The notes: generated by a model not told the origin, from the sequence alone. Counted from the stretch's first letter, positions 48,370 through 58,478 are shown. The stretch: DNA of 64,000 nt from Chloroflexota bacterium (GCA_027310565.1 DAIDAP010000023.1:62001-126000), one strand, 5' to 3'. Made by a program: numbers and translations.

Positions 48370-49419
48370 ATGGCCACCGTCTACTACGACAGCGACGCGG
48401 ACCCGAGGGCGCTCGCGGAGAAGACCATCGCGGTCATCGGCTACGGGAGCCAGGGCCACGCGCACGCGCAGAACCTGCGCGACAGCGGCCACCAGGTGAT
48501 CGTCGGGCTCCAGGAGGGGTCGCGGTCGTGGGCCAGGGCCGAGCACGACGGCTTCACCGTCCGGGAGGTGAAGGACGCGGCGTGCAACGCCGACGTCGTC
48601 GCGCTCCTCGCGCCGGACCAGCACCACCGCGCGATCTACGAGCGCGCGATCAAGCCCTGCCTGCGCCGCGGGTCGACGCTCGTCGTCGCGCACGCGTTCT
48701 CGGTGCACTTCAAGGAGGTCGTGCCGATCCCCGAGGCCGACGTCGTGCTCGTCGCGCCGAAGGCGCCGGGTCACCGGATGCGTGAGGTGTTCGTCGAGGG
48801 GAAGGGCGTTCCGGCCCTCGTCGCCGTCCACCAGGACGCCAGCGGGAAGGCCGAGCGCACCGCGCTCGCGTACGCGCGGGGGATCGGCGCGACGCGCGCC
48901 GGTGTCATCAAGACGACGTTCGCCGAGGAGGTCGAGACCGACCTGTTCGGCGAGCAGGCGGTCCTCTGCGGCGGCGTCTCGGAGCTGGTGAAGGCGGGGT
49001 TCCAGACGCTCGTCGACGCCGGCTACCAGCCGGAGGTCGCGTACTTCGAGTGCATGAACGAGCTGAAGCTCATCGTGGACCTCTTCTACGAGGGCGGCCT
49101 CAGCTACATGCGCTACAGCGTGAGCGACACGGCGGAGTTCGGCGACTACACGCGCGGCCCGCGCGTGATCGACGAGCGCGTGCGCGAGTCGATGCGCCGG
49201 ATCCTCGCCGAGGTGCGCGACGGCACGTTCGCGCGGGAGTGGATCGCCGAGTACCGCAGGGGCGCGCCGCGGCTCTACGAGACGCGCGCGCGTGAGCAGC
49301 GGCAGCCGATCGAGGAGGTCGGCCGCGCGCTGCGCCGGATGATGCCGTGGCTGCCGAAGAAGGACGTCCCGATGCAGGAGCCGGCGCGAGCCGGCGCGAC
49401 CGCGGCGGCCGCCGAGTAG
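48370..49419 (+). CDS. ilvC: Ketol-acid reductoisomerase IlvC
   Basis: 349 residues, class [25 protein letters not shown] binds [36 protein letters not shown] and [20 protein letters not shown] give the metal ligands; [20 protein letters not shown] is the C-terminal signature. Acts on acetolactate or acetohydroxybutyrate. Second gene of the operon, 12 bp after ilvB, with AAAGGAGG before the start. Confidence 0.95.
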   Translation: MATVYYDSDADPRALAEKTIAVIGYGSQGHAHAQNLRDSGHQVIVGLQEGSRSWARAEHDGFTVREVKDAACNADVVALLAPDQHHRAIYERAIKPCLRRGSTLVVAHAFSVHFKEVVPIPEADVVLVAPKAPGHRMREVFVEGKGVPALVAVHQDASGKAERTALAYARGIGATRAGVIKTTFAEEVETDLFGEQAVLCGGVSELVKAGFQTLVDAGYQPEVAYFECMNELKLIVDLFYEGGLSYMRYSVSDTAEFGDYTRGPRVIDERVRESMRRILAEVRDGTFAREWIAEYRRGAPRLYETRAREQRQPIEEVGRALRRMMPWLPKKDVPMQEPARAGATAAAAE

Positions 49420-49452
49420 GCGACGCTGAGCGCGAGAAAGAAGGAGAGAGCG

Positions 49453-50655
49453 ATGCGCGATGTGCAGATCTTCGACACGACCCTCCGCGACGGCGAGCAG
49501 GCGCCCGGCGCGGCGCTCCCCGCGGCGTCGAAGCTCGCCTTCGCGCAGGCGCTGGCCGAGCTCGGGGTCGACGTGATCGAGGCGGGCTTCGCCGCGGCGT
49601 CCGAGGGCGAGGCACGGGCGATCCGCGAGATCGCGACGCGGGTCGAGGGTCCGACGATCGCCGCGCTCGCGCGCGCCACCGATGCGGACGTCGATGCGGC
49701 GGCCCGCGCCCTCGCGCCCGCGCGCCGCAAGCGCATCCACGTGTTCATCGGGACGAGCGAGATCCATCTGGAGCGCAAGCTCCGCATCACGCCGATCGAG
49801 TGCATCGAGCGAACCGAGAGGGCGGTGCGGCGCGCCGTCGAGCACGCCGACGAGGTCGAGTTCTCGGCCGAGGACGCGACCCGCACCGACATCCACTTCC
49901 TCGGCGCCGTCTGCCAGGCCGCCGCGCGGGCCGGTGCGCGGATCATCAACATCCCGGACACCGTCGGGTACGCGCAGCCGCAGGAGTACGCGAAGCTCGT
50001 GTTCGCCGTGCGCGGCGCGCTCGCGTCGTTCAACGCCGGGCTGCGCGTCTCGGTCCACTGTCACGACGACCTCGGCCTGGCCGTCGCGAACACCCTGGCG
50101 GGCATCGAGGCGGGTGCGCAGCAGGCGCACGTGTGCGTGAACGGCATCGGGGAGCGGGGCGGGAACGCGTCGCTCGAGGAGGTGGTCATGGCGCTCCAGG
50201 TGCGCCGGGAGCACTACCAGGCCCGGACCGGGGTGCGCACCGAGCGTCTCGTCCCGACGAGCCGCATCCTCACGGAGCTCACCGGCATCCCGGTGCAGCC
50301 GAACAAGGCCGTCGTCGGGGCGAACGCGTTCGCGCACGCCTCCGGCATCCATCAGGACGGCGTGCTCAAGGACGCGGGGACGTACGAGATCATGGCCCCC
50401 GAGAGCGTCGGCTGGGAGTCGCGGCGCTTCGTCGTGACCAAGCTCTCGGGCCGCCGCGGGCTCGCGGCGCGGATGGGCGAGCTCGGGCTGTTCATGGAAG
50501 GCGACGCGCTCGACCGCGCGTACGCGCTCGCGATGCGCCGCGGCGACGAGGTGCACGAGCTCAGCGACCGGGACCTCATCGACATCGCCGCCGTCGCGCG
50601 GCGCCGCGACCCCACGGTGCCCGCGCCCGCCTCGTTCGAGACCGCGGCATCATGA
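49453..50655 (+). CDS. leuA: 2-isopropylmalate synthase, short form lacking the regulatory domain
   Basis: 400 residues. [16 protein letters not shown] (metal Asp and catalytic Arg), [14 protein letters not shown] (metal His), [15 protein letters not shown] and [14 protein letters not shown] are classical LeuA. It ends after the linker subdomain; the roughly 110-residue leucine-binding domain of usual LeuA is absent. So it should not be feedback-inhibited by leucine in the ordinary way, leaving control to the attenuator. Homocitrate/citramalate synthase is the alternative. Confidence 0.88.
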   Translation: MRDVQIFDTTLRDGEQAPGAALPAASKLAFAQALAELGVDVIEAGFAAASEGEARAIREIATRVEGPTIAALARATDADVDAAARALAPARRKRIHVFIGTSEIHLERKLRITPIECIERTERAVRRAVEHADEVEFSAEDATRTDIHFLGAVCQAAARAGARIINIPDTVGYAQPQEYAKLVFAVRGALASFNAGLRVSVHCHDDLGLAVANTLAGIEAGAQQAHVCVNGIGERGGNASLEEVVMALQVRREHYQARTGVRTERLVPTSRILTELTGIPVQPNKAVVGANAFAHASGIHQDGVLKDAGTYEIMAPESVGWESRRFVVTKLSGRRGLAARMGELGLFMEGDALDRAYALAMRRGDEVHELSDRDLIDIAAVARRRDPTVPAPASFETAAS

Positions 50656-50692
50656 GGCCCTGAGCACCGACACCCGCGGCCGCAGCCGCGTC

Positions 50693-52336
50693 ATGATCGA
50701 CGGACCGGACCGCGCGCCGGCCCGCGCGATGATGCGCGCCGTCGGCTACCGCGACGAGGACTTCCGCCGACCGCTCGTCGGCGTGGCCCACTCGTGGATC
50801 GAGATCATGCCCTGCAACATCCACCTGCGCGGCCTCGCCGAGCGCGTGAAGGAGGGGATCCGCGAGGCGGGCGGCACGCCGGTCGAGATCAACACCATCG
50901 CCGTGTCCGACGGCATCGCGATGGGGACCGAGGGCATGAAGGCGTCGCTCATCTCACGCGAGGTCGTCGCCGACTCGATCGAGCTCGCCGCGCGCGGCCA
51001 CCTGCTCGACGCGCTCGTCTGCATCAGCGGCTGCGACAAGACGATACCGGGCACGGTGATGGCGCTCGCGCGCCTCGACATCCCGGGGCTCATGGTCTAC
51101 GGCGGGTCGATCCTGCCCGGCCGCTTCCAGGGCCGCGACGTCACGATCGGCGACGTGTTCGAGGCGGTGGGGAAGCACGCCGTCGGCGCGATGAGCGACG
51201 CGGAGCTGCGCGAGCTCGAATCGGCCGCCTGTCCGGGGCCGGGCGCGTGCGGCGGCCAGTTCACCGCGAACACGATGGCGACCGCGTTCGAGGCGCTCGG
51301 GATCTCGCCGGCCGGATCGAGCGGCGTCCCCGCGACCGCGGCGGAGCGCGACGACGTCATGCGCGCCGCCGGCCGCCGCGTCATCGCGATGCTCCGCGAG
51401 GACTTCCGCCCCTCGCGCGTGCTGGCACGCCCCAACTTCGAGAACGCGATCGCCGCGGTGATGGCGACGGGCGGCTCGACGAACGCGGTGCTGCACCTGC
51501 TCGCCTGCGCGCGCGAGGCCGGCACCCCGCTCTCGATCGACGACTTCGACCGCATCAGCGCGCGCACGCCGCTCCTCGCGGACATGAAGCCGTGGGGCCG
51601 CTTCACCGCGCCCGACCTGCACCGCGCCGGCGGGATCATGCTCGTGCTCCGGCGCCTCCTCGACGCCGGGCTGCTCGCGGCGGACGCGATGACCGTGACC
51701 GGTCGGTCCGTCGGAGACGAGGCGCGCGCCGCGCACGAGACGCCGGGACAGGAGGTGGTGCGGCCGCTCGCGTCGCCCATCGCCGCGAGCGGCGGCATGG
51801 TCATCGTGAAGGGCTCGCTCGCGCCGGAGGGCGGCGTCATGAAGGTGGCCGGCCACGCCGGCGGTGCGCGCACCTTCCGCGCGAAGGTGTTCGACCGCGA
51901 GGAGGACGCCTTCGCCGCGGTCGTGGGGAAGCGCATCGTGGCGGGCGACTGCGTCGTCATCCGCTACGAGGGACCGAAGGGCGGCCCCGGGATGCGCGAG
52001 ATGCTCGGCGTGACCGGGGCCATCGTCGGCGCCGGTCTCGCCGACCAGGTCGGGCTCGTCACCGACGGTCGCTTCAGCGGCGCGACGCACGGCCACGTCG
52101 TCGGGCACATCGCACCGGAGGCCGCGGTCGGCGGGCCGATCGCGCTCGTACGCGACGGCGACGCGATCCTCTTCGATCCCGCGAGGCGCGTGCTCGACCT
52201 GCAGGTCGACGCCGCCGAGATCGGACGCCGCCGCGCCGCGTGGCGGGCCCCCGCTCCGCGCTACACGAGCGGCGCGATGGCGAAGTACGCGCGGCTGGTG
52301 TCGAGCGCGAGCGAGGGTGCGATCACCACCGGCTAG
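50693..52336 (+). CDS. ilvD: Dihydroxy-acid dehydratase IlvD
   Basis: 547 residues from ATG 50693; [20 protein letters not shown] and [20 protein letters not shown] carry the cluster Cys, and [15 protein letters not shown] is the C-terminal signature. Dehydrates dihydroxyisovalerate in Val/Ile/Leu synthesis. The usual N-terminus ([17 protein letters not shown]) extends upstream of this ATG: RSR is encoded before it, and the only near-cognate start is CTG at 50660, 4 bp after the leuA stop. The true start is probably there. The stop shares CTAG with the converging methyltransferase. Confidence 0.92.
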   Translation: MIDGPDRAPARAMMRAVGYRDEDFRRPLVGVAHSWIEIMPCNIHLRGLAERVKEGIREAGGTPVEINTIAVSDGIAMGTEGMKASLISREVVADSIELAARGHLLDALVCISGCDKTIPGTVMALARLDIPGLMVYGGSILPGRFQGRDVTIGDVFEAVGKHAVGAMSDAELRELESAACPGPGACGGQFTANTMATAFEALGISPAGSSGVPATAAERDDVMRAAGRRVIAMLREDFRPSRVLARPNFENAIAAVMATGGSTNAVLHLLACAREAGTPLSIDDFDRISARTPLLADMKPWGRFTAPDLHRAGGIMLVLRRLLDAGLLAADAMTVTGRSVGDEARAAHETPGQEVVRPLASPIAASGGMVIVKGSLAPEGGVMKVAGHAGGARTFRAKVFDREEDAFAAVVGKRIVAGDCVVIRYEGPKGGPGMREMLGVTGAIVGAGLADQVGLVTDGRFSGATHGHVVGHIAPEAAVGGPIALVRDGDAILFDPARRVLDLQVDAAEIGRRRAAWRAPAPRYTSGAMAKYARLVSSASEGAITTG

Positions 52337-53043
52337 CCGGCGGACGGGCGCCGCGCCAGGATCGCCCAGTCGAACGGGGTGCGGCGGCCGGACGGGCGCC
52401 CGTCGGCGAGCTCTTCGCTCCACGGGTAATGGACCTGCTCGATGCGCACGATCTCGAGGCCGTGCGCGGGGACGACCTCGGCGAGCTCGTCGCGGGTGAA
52501 GTACTTCTGCGCGCTGCCCTCGGTCTCGACGTGGCTCTCGGCCCTGCCCTCGCCGATGCTCACGCGGTCGTCCAGCGCCGCGATCATCTGCGCCGACTCG
52601 AGCGCCGGGACGACGACCAGCGCGTGGCCGCCGGGCCTGGTGATCTCACGGAGCGCGTCCCAGATGGCCGCACGCTTCGCCGCGCTCGTCGAGGTGATGA
52701 CGTTCAGGCACACCACGAGGTCGCCGCGGCCGGAGAGCGACTCCGCGGCGCGCGGGATGTCGCTCACGATCCATTCGACGTCCTTCATGTCGGCGAGGCG
52801 CTCTCGCGCGCGCTCGATCATGACCGGGGAGAAGTCGAGCGCGACGACCTTGGCGAAGCGATCGCCGAACGCTTTCACGAACGTGCCGATCCCGCAGCCG
52901 AGGTCGATGAGGGTGTCGCGGGTCCGGCGGGGCCGGGCGTGGTCCACGAGGTCCGAGAGGACGCCTCGCGTATCGGTGGCGACGATGTCGTAGACGCTGC
53001 TCTCGAACTCCGGCGCGAGCTTGTCCCACGCTCGTCGATCCAC
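52333..53043 (-). CDS. Class I SAM-dependent methyltransferase
   Basis: 236 residues. Motif [18 protein letters not shown], motif [20 protein letters not shown], motif [23 protein letters not shown], followed by [13 protein letters not shown]. Substrate unknown. GTG start. On the minus strand a TATATG-like -10 lies about 10 bp before the start with TTGCCT further upstream. It converges on ilvD, with a 4 bp overlap of the stop codons. Confidence 0.85.
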   Translation of the reverse strand: MDRRAWDKLAPEFESSVYDIVATDTRGVLSDLVDHARPRRTRDTLIDLGCGIGTFVKAFGDRFAKVVALDFSPVMIERARERLADMKDVEWIVSDIPRAAESLSGRGDLVVCLNVITSTSAAKRAAIWDALREITRPGGHALVVVPALESAQMIAALDDRVSIGEGRAESHVETEGSAQKYFTRDELAEVVPAHGLEIVRIEQVHYPWSEELADGRPSGRRTPFDWAILARRPSAG

Positions 53044-53301
53044 TCACACCGACCATATACGTTCGCACCGCCGTGAGGCAAGAGAGAAGACGGATCGACT
53101 CGCGATCGCACGCCACAGCTCGGCAGCGGACTCACACCGCACCGTGTCCCGACCCATGAGGTCACGCCTGCCGACGGCGCGGGAGCCTGGATGCGCTACC
53201 CGGTCAGGCGATCGTCGCTCCCGCCGCGCGACCCGCGCACCGTGGAGCGTCGGGTCGGAGCCTCCGGCGTTGTGCACGATGACCAACTCCCCGCCGGCGC
53301 G
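53044..53301. other. Intergenic region between methyltransferase and attenuator
   Basis: About 260 bp with no supported gene. At its left end is an AT-rich stretch with a TATATG/TTGCCT promoter pattern reading left into the methyltransferase; at its right end begins the promoter of the branched-chain attenuator. The middle shows nothing I can name. Confidence 0.5.
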
Positions 53302-53331
53302 TTGACCCTCGGTCCCCGCGGTCCCTAGCCT
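53302..53331 (+). promoter_or_regulatory. Promoter of the Leu/Ile-leader attenuator
   Basis: TTGACC, 18 bp, TAGCCT; the -10 ends 7 bp before the leader ATG. Confidence 0.68.
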
Positions 53332-53338
53332 GCTCGTG

Positions 53339-53419
53339 ATGACCTTCGGCCTCCCGCTCCCGATCCTCATCCCGGCCCCGCTCGAGGGGGCCCGAGCGAG
53401 CGCGGGAGGCGCGACCTAG
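53339..53419 (+). CDS. Leu/Ile/Pro-rich attenuator leader peptide
   Basis: 26 codons starting MTFGLPLPILIPAPLEG, then ARASAGGAT; Leu/Ile occupy six of residues 5-15, with four Pro. Hairpin CGCTCG/CGAGCG (53379-53384 with 53393-53398) follows. GGGAGGC at 53404-53410, near the stop, can pair with the terminator 5' arm at 53448. Confidence 0.75.
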   Translation: MTFGLPLPILIPAPLEGARASAGGAT

Positions 53420-53447
53420 ACGACAGCGCGGCACCGGACACACGCAG

Positions 53448-53473
53448 AAGCCTCCCGAGACGGGAGGCTTTTT
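53448..53473 (+). terminator. Attenuator terminator (ilvA-leuCD operon)
   Basis: Perfect 10 bp stem AAGCCTCCCG, loop AGA, then five T in a row. It ends 28 bp before the GTG of the aminotransferase gene. Confidence 0.87.
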
Positions 53474-53501
53474 CGGTTCCACACGCGGAAAGGAGGCGAC
53501 C

Positions 53502-54710
53502 GTGGCGATCAGGGAAGTGGTGGCGGGCAGGCCGCCGCTCAACGACGTCTTCGGATCGTTCATCGACGAGACCATCGGCATCGTCGCGCGGCAGACCCGC
53601 GACACGGTCTCGTTCGCGGTCGGCTCGCCCGCGCGCGAGGCGCTCGACCTCGTCGGCGCCGACGACCTCGCCGCGACCGTCATCCGCCGCGAGGGAGCCA
53701 GCGCGCTCGGATACACGATCACCGAGGGCGATCCGGAGCTGCGCGCCGCCGTCGCCGAGCAGGCGCGGCGCCGCGGCGTGCGCGCCGACCCGGATGACGT
53801 GCTGGTCAGCGCGGGCGCGCTCCAGGGCATCGACCTCCTCTGCCGCGTCTACCTGCGACGGGGCGACGTCGTCGTCGCGGAGTCGCCGGCGTTCGCGAAC
53901 GCGCTCTCGGCGTTCCGCAACAGCGGCGCGCGCGTGCTCGAGGTGCCGGTGGACGAGGAGGGGATGGACGTCGCGCAGGCGGCGCGGATGATCCGGCGGC
54001 ACGGTGTGCGGCCGCGCATGTTCTTCGTCGTTCCGAACTTCCAGAACCCCACGGGTGAGACGCTCTCGGAGCGCCGGCGCGAGGCGCTCCTCGCGCTCGC
54101 CGCGAGCTGCGGCGCGGTGATCGTCGAGGACGACCCGTACGGGCTGCTGCGCTACCGCGGCCGGGACCTCGCGCCGATCGCCTCGCTCGCGGTGCGCGCC
54201 GAGGTCGCGTCGGTCGGGTCGTTCTCCAAGACGTTCCTCCCCGGCCTGCGCGTCGGATGGGTCATCGCGTCGGGCGACGTCGTGCGGCGGATGGCCGCGG
54301 CGAAGCAGACGATGGATTCCTCCACCGGGACGCTCGCGCAGCGCATCGTGCTCGAGTTCCTCTCGCGGGGCGGGAACGACGCGCACGTCGAGCGGCTGCG
54401 GGGGCTGTACCGCGAGAAGCAGGACCGCGCGCGGGATGCGCTCGCGCGCGAGTTCGGCGGCACCGGCGTGACCTGGAACGATCCCGAGGGCGGCTTCTAC
54501 TTCTGGGTGCGGCTTCCGCGCGGCGTCGACGCGTCGCGGCTGCTCGAGGTGGCGCTCGAGGAGGGCGTCGCCTTCGTGCCGGGGCGCGCGTTCGCCATCG
54601 AGCGCGACCACGGCAGCGCGCTCCGCTTCTCGATCAGCGGGCCCGCGCCGGCGCGCATCGACGAGGGCGTGCGGCGGCTGCGGCGCGCCTTCGACCGGGT
54701 GGTGGCGTGA
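53502..54710 (+). CDS. PLP-dependent aminotransferase, class I (LysN/MocR-catalytic type)
   Basis: 402 residues, fold type I. VVPNFQNPTGETLSE, EDDPYGLLRY and GSFSKTFLPGLRVGW with PLP Lys243 match the 2-aminoadipate aminotransferase-like group, without a GntR DNA-binding part. Under a Leu/Ile attenuator and coupled (GTGA) to ilvA, it most likely is the branched-chain aminotransferase, taking the place of the usual fold-IV IlvE, for which no gene is seen here. GTG start with AAAGGAGG. Confidence 0.85.
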   Translation: MAIREVVAGRPPLNDVFGSFIDETIGIVARQTRDTVSFAVGSPAREALDLVGADDLAATVIRREGASALGYTITEGDPELRAAVAEQARRRGVRADPDDVLVSAGALQGIDLLCRVYLRRGDVVVAESPAFANALSAFRNSGARVLEVPVDEEGMDVAQAARMIRRHGVRPRMFFVVPNFQNPTGETLSERRREALLALAASCGAVIVEDDPYGLLRYRGRDLAPIASLAVRAEVASVGSFSKTFLPGLRVGWVIASGDVVRRMAAAKQTMDSSTGTLAQRIVLEFLSRGGNDAHVERLRGLYREKQDRARDALAREFGGTGVTWNDPEGGFYFWVRLPRGVDASRLLEVALEEGVAFVPGRAFAIERDHGSALRFSISGPAPARIDEGVRRLRRAFDRVVA

Positions 54711-55945
54711 CGCTCGTCGCCCGGCGCCTCGACGCGCAGGCGGTGGCGGAGGCGGCCCGTCGCATCGCGCCGCACGTGCGCCGCACGCCGACGGAGCGCT
54801 CCGCCCCGCTCTCGGCGCTCGCGGGGCGCGAGGTGTTCCTGAAGCTCGAGAACCTCCAGCACACCGGCGCGTTCAAGATCCGCGGCGCGCTGAACGCGAT
54901 CCTCCAGCTCGACGGGGCCGCGCGCGCCGCGGGCGTCATCACCGCCTCGGCGGGGAACCACGGGCAGGGCGTCGCCTTCGCCGCGAAGCTCGTCGGCGTC
55001 CCCGCCTGCGTCGTGCTTCCGCACGGCGTCCCCCTCGCGAAGCTCACCCAGGTCCAGCGCGCCGGCGCCGAGACGGTGCTCGCCGACGGTGGGTACGACG
55101 GCGCGCACCTCGCGGCGCGGGCCCTCGCGCGCGAGCGGGGGATGACCTACGTGCACGCGTTCGACGACGACGACGTCATCGCCGGCCAGGGGACGCTCGC
55201 GCTCGAGCTCCTCGCCGACGCCGAGGTGGACACGCTCGTCGTGCCCGTCGGCGGCGGCGGTCTCGTCGCCGGCGTCGCGCTCGCCGTGATGGATCGCCGT
55301 CCGCGCCCGCGGATCGTCGGCGTGCAGTCGTCCGGGGCGTCGGCCTTCGCCGAGTCGTTCGGGGCCGCGCACGCGGTCGAGCGCCCCGCCGCGACGATCG
55401 CCGACGGCATCGCCGTGCGCCGGCCGGCGGAGCGGACCCTCGCGATCGCGCGTCGCGCCGTGGACGACGTCATCACGGTCACCGACGAGGCGATCGCGCG
55501 GGCGATCGTGGTGCTGCTCGAGCGGCACAAGCTCCTCGCCGAAGGCGCGGGCGCCGCGGCGCTCGCCGCCGTGCTCGAGCTGAACGGACGCGTCGGCGGC
55601 CGGCGCGTCGGCGTGGTCGTCTCCGGCGGCAACGTCGACCCGAACCTGCTGGGGAAGGTGCTGCAGCAGGGCCTCGCGTCCGCCGGCCGGTACCTCGCGT
55701 TCCGCACCTGGCTCGACGACCGCCCGGGCATGCTCCACGAGCTCACCGGGATCCTCGCCGCCGAGCGGATCAACATCCTCCACGTGGGCATCCACCGCCT
55801 CGGTCCGTACGCGGCCCTCGGCCGGGTCGGGCTCGACGTCATCGTCGACACGCGCGACCGCGCGCACGCCGCGGAGGTCCTCGCGCTGGTGCGCGGACGG
55901 GGCTTCCCGGCCGAGGAGATCCTCGACACGGCGCCCGCGGCATGA
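54707..55945 (+). CDS. ilvA: Threonine dehydratase (biosynthetic-type) IlvA
   Basis: 412 residues. Fold-type II PLP enzyme with Lys57 in [36 protein letters not shown], and the [14 protein letters not shown] phosphate loop, followed by a single ACT-like regulatory domain ([20 protein letters not shown]). Makes 2-ketobutyrate for isoleucine. The short (about 400 residue) form with one ACT domain is common in actinobacteria-like lineages. GTG start overlaps the aminotransferase stop. Confidence 0.92.
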   Translation: MTLVARRLDAQAVAEAARRIAPHVRRTPTERSAPLSALAGREVFLKLENLQHTGAFKIRGALNAILQLDGAARAAGVITASAGNHGQGVAFAAKLVGVPACVVLPHGVPLAKLTQVQRAGAETVLADGGYDGAHLAARALARERGMTYVHAFDDDDVIAGQGTLALELLADAEVDTLVVPVGGGGLVAGVALAVMDRRPRPRIVGVQSSGASAFAESFGAAHAVERPAATIADGIAVRRPAERTLAIARRAVDDVITVTDEAIARAIVVLLERHKLLAEGAGAAALAAVLELNGRVGGRRVGVVVSGGNVDPNLLGKVLQQGLASAGRYLAFRTWLDDRPGMLHELTGILAAERINILHVGIHRLGPYAALGRVGLDVIVDTRDRAHAAEVLALVRGRGFPAEEILDTAPAA

Positions 55946-55964
55946 CGACCGCGATCCGCCGCTC

Positions 55965-57359
55965 GTGACGCCGCGCACGCTCTCGGAGAAGGTCTGGGAG
56001 CGTCACGTCGTGCGTCGCGCCGAGGGCGAGCCGGACCTCCTCTACGTGGACCTGCACCTCGTCCACGAGGTCACCTCGCCGCAGGCGTTCGAGGCGCTGC
56101 GGCTCGCCGGGCGCCGCGTCCGCCGGCCGGACCTCGTGCTCGCGACGGCGGACCACAACGTGCCGACGTCGGCGGCCACGCCCGCCGACGAGATCTCGTC
56201 GCGGCAGCTCGAGGCCATGACAGGAAACGCGCGGGAGTTCGGGCTCACGCTCTTCCCGATGGGCTCGCCCGGCCAGGGCATCGTCCACGTCATCTCGCCG
56301 CAGCTCGGGATGACGCTCCCCGGGATGACGATCGTCTGCGGCGACAGCCACACCTCCACGCACGGCGCGTTCGGCGCGCTCGCCTTCGGGATCGGCACCA
56401 GCGAGGTCGAGCACGTGCTCGCGACGCAGACGCTGTGGCAGCGACGCCCGGGGACCATGGCGGTGACCGTCGAGGGCGACCTCGCGCGCGGCGTGTGGGC
56501 GAAGGACGTGATCCTCGGGATCATCGCGCGCATCGGCGTGTCCGGCGGCGTCGGCACCGTCGTCGAGTACCGCGGGTCCACCATCCGCGCGCTCTCGATG
56601 GAGGGTCGCATGACCGTCTGCAACATGTCGATCGAGGCCGGCGCGCGTGCCGGCATGGTCGCGCCCGACGACGTGACCTACCGGTACGTCGAGGGACGGC
56701 CGCGCGCCCCGACGGGCGCGGACTGGGAGCGCGCGCTCGACGAGTGGCGCGCGCTCGCGACCGACGACGGCGCGCGCTTCGACCGCGAGGTGCGCGTCGA
56801 CGCCCGAGAGCTGCGACCGTACGTCTCGTGGGGGACGAACCCCGCGCAGACCGTGACGATCGACGACGCCGTCCCCGATCCCGACGCGTTCGACGATCCG
56901 TCGCGCCGCGAGGCCGCGGCGCGCGCGCTCCGCTACATGGACCTGCGGCCGGGGATGCCGGTGCGCGACATCGCCGTCGACGCCGTGTTCCTCGGCTCGT
57001 GCACCAACGCGCGGCTCGAGGACCTGCGCGTCGCCGCGGAGGTGGTGCGCGGCCGGCGCGTGAAGCGCGGGATCCGCGCGCTCGTCGTCCCGGGGTCGAT
57101 GCTCGTGAAGGCCCAGGCGGAGCGCGAGGGCCTGGACCGCGCGTTCCGCGAGGCCGGCTTCGAGTGGCGCGACGCGGGCTGCTCGATGTGCCTCGGGATG
57201 AACCCGGACGTGCTCCGCCCCGGCGAGCGCTGCGCCTCCACCTCGAACCGCAACTTCGAGGGTCGCCAGGGCCCCGGTGGCCGGACGCACCTGGTGTCGC
57301 CGGCGGTGGCCGCGGCGACCGCGATCGCCGGGCACTTCGCGCTGCCGGACGAGCTGTGA
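55965..57359 (+). CDS. leuC: 3-isopropylmalate dehydratase large subunit LeuC
   Basis: 464 residues, aconitase family. [29 protein letters not shown] (first cluster Cys), [16 protein letters not shown] and [11 protein letters not shown] (remaining cluster Cys), [20 protein letters not shown]. Isomerises 2- to 3-isopropylmalate with LeuD. GTG start 19 bp after ilvA. A second aconitase-family gene lies at the right edge of the window. Confidence 0.95.
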   Translation: MTPRTLSEKVWERHVVRRAEGEPDLLYVDLHLVHEVTSPQAFEALRLAGRRVRRPDLVLATADHNVPTSAATPADEISSRQLEAMTGNAREFGLTLFPMGSPGQGIVHVISPQLGMTLPGMTIVCGDSHTSTHGAFGALAFGIGTSEVEHVLATQTLWQRRPGTMAVTVEGDLARGVWAKDVILGIIARIGVSGGVGTVVEYRGSTIRALSMEGRMTVCNMSIEAGARAGMVAPDDVTYRYVEGRPRAPTGADWERALDEWRALATDDGARFDREVRVDARELRPYVSWGTNPAQTVTIDDAVPDPDAFDDPSRREAAARALRYMDLRPGMPVRDIAVDAVFLGSCTNARLEDLRVAAEVVRGRRVKRGIRALVVPGSMLVKAQAEREGLDRAFREAGFEWRDAGCSMCLGMNPDVLRPGERCASTSNRNFEGRQGPGGRTHLVSPAVAAATAIAGHFALPDEL

Positions 57360-57375
57360 GCGCGCGGGGGCCGCG

Positions 57376-58017
57376 GTGAAGCCCGTGCGTCGCGTGGCCG
57401 GGCGCGTCGTGCCGCTCGACCGGGAGAACGTGGACACCGACCAGATCATCCCCGCGCACTGGCTGAAGCGCGTGGAGCGGACCGGCTACGCGCCCGGCCT
57501 GTTCGAGGCGTGGCGCCGCGACCCGTCCTTCGTGCTGAACGACGCGCGCTACGCGGGCGCGGCGATCCTCGTCGCCGGGCCGAACTTCGGGAGCGGCTCG
57601 TCGCGCGAGCACGCGGTGTGGGCGCTCCAGGAGTCGGGCTTCTCGGCGGTGGTGTCGTCCAGGCTGGCCGACATCTTCAGGAGCAACGCGCTGAAGAACG
57701 GCCTCCTGGCGGTCGAGGTCGCGCCGGACGTCGCGCGGCGCCTCATGGACGCCGCGACGCGTGAGCCCTCCACCGAGGTCGCGATCGACGTCGCCGCGCG
57801 CACCGTCGACGCGCCGGGGCTGCACGCGACGTTCGCGCTCGACGACCACGCGCGGCGGCGGCTGCTCGAGGGGCTCGACGACATCGCGCTCACGCTGCGC
57901 CACGAGGCCGACATCGCCGCGCACGAGCGCTCCCGCCCGCGCTGGCTCCCCCGCGCGCCCCGGCCCGGCACGGCCGATGCGGTACCGTCGGGAGAGCGTC
58001 GCAGGGGAGGTGCGTGA
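57376..58017 (+). CDS. leuD: 3-isopropylmalate dehydratase small subunit LeuD
   Basis: 213 residues, swivel domain. VDTDQIIPAHWLKRVER and AILVAGPNFGSGSSREHAVW are diagnostic; SSRLADIFRSNALKNGLLAVE follows. GTG start 16 bp after leuC. The C-terminal tail after residue 190 is Arg/Pro-rich and probably disordered. Followed immediately by the OsmC-type gene. Confidence 0.95.
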   Translation: MKPVRRVAGRVVPLDRENVDTDQIIPAHWLKRVERTGYAPGLFEAWRRDPSFVLNDARYAGAAILVAGPNFGSGSSREHAVWALQESGFSAVVSSRLADIFRSNALKNGLLAVEVAPDVARRLMDAATREPSTEVAIDVAARTVDAPGLHATFALDDHARRRLLEGLDDIALTLRHEADIAAHERSRPRWLPRAPRPGTADAVPSGERRRGGA

Positions 58018-58475
58018 TGGCGGCGACACGGCAGGCGCGCGCGGTGTGGACCGGCGATCTCATGAGCGGGTCGGGCGAGGTCTCCGCGGTCTCGAGCGGG
58101 AAGTTCGGCGCGCTCCCGTTGTCCTGGGCGGCGCGCACGGAGGCGCCCGGCGGGAAGACCAGCCCCGAGGAGCTCCTCGCGGCGGCGCACGCGAGCTGCT
58201 TCTGCATGGCGCTCTCGAACGGGCTCGCGAAGGGCGGCACGCCGCCGACGCGGCTCGAGTGCACGGCGACGGTCACGTTCGACCGGGTGGGCGACGGCTG
58301 GGGGGTCACCGCGAGCGCGCTCGAGGTGCGCGGAACGGTGCCCGGCATCGACGCGGAGTCGTTCGCGAAGGCGGCCGAGGCGGCCAGGGATGGCTGCCCG
58401 ATCTCCCGCGCGCTGAAGGGGAACGTGAAGCTCTCCGTGAAGACCGCGCTCGTCGCGGAGACGCCGGCCCGCTGA
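58017..58475 (+). CDS. OsmC/Ohr-family peroxiredoxin
   Basis: 152 residues. The two redox Cys lie in AAAHASCFCMALS and DGCPISRALKG, the normal spacing for OsmC-type thiol peroxidases that reduce organic hydroperoxides. ATG 58017 is preferred over GTG 58014: GGAGG lies 6 nt away. It overlaps the leuD stop, so it is cotranslated with the branched-chain operon; LeuC/D and IlvD contain oxidant-sensitive Fe-S clusters, which may explain the link. Confidence 0.88.
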   Translation: MAATRQARAVWTGDLMSGSGEVSAVSSGKFGALPLSWAARTEAPGGKTSPEELLAAAHASCFCMALSNGLAKGGTPPTRLECTATVTFDRVGDGWGVTASALEVRGTVPGIDAESFAKAAEAARDGCPISRALKGNVKLSVKTALVAETPAR

Positions 58476-58478
58476 CTG

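Noticed and set aside
52333-52336. CTAG overlap of ilvD and methyltransferase stops as a regulatory device
   Set aside because: A 4 bp coincidence of two convergent TAG codons is expected in such compact DNA; no stem extends beyond it.
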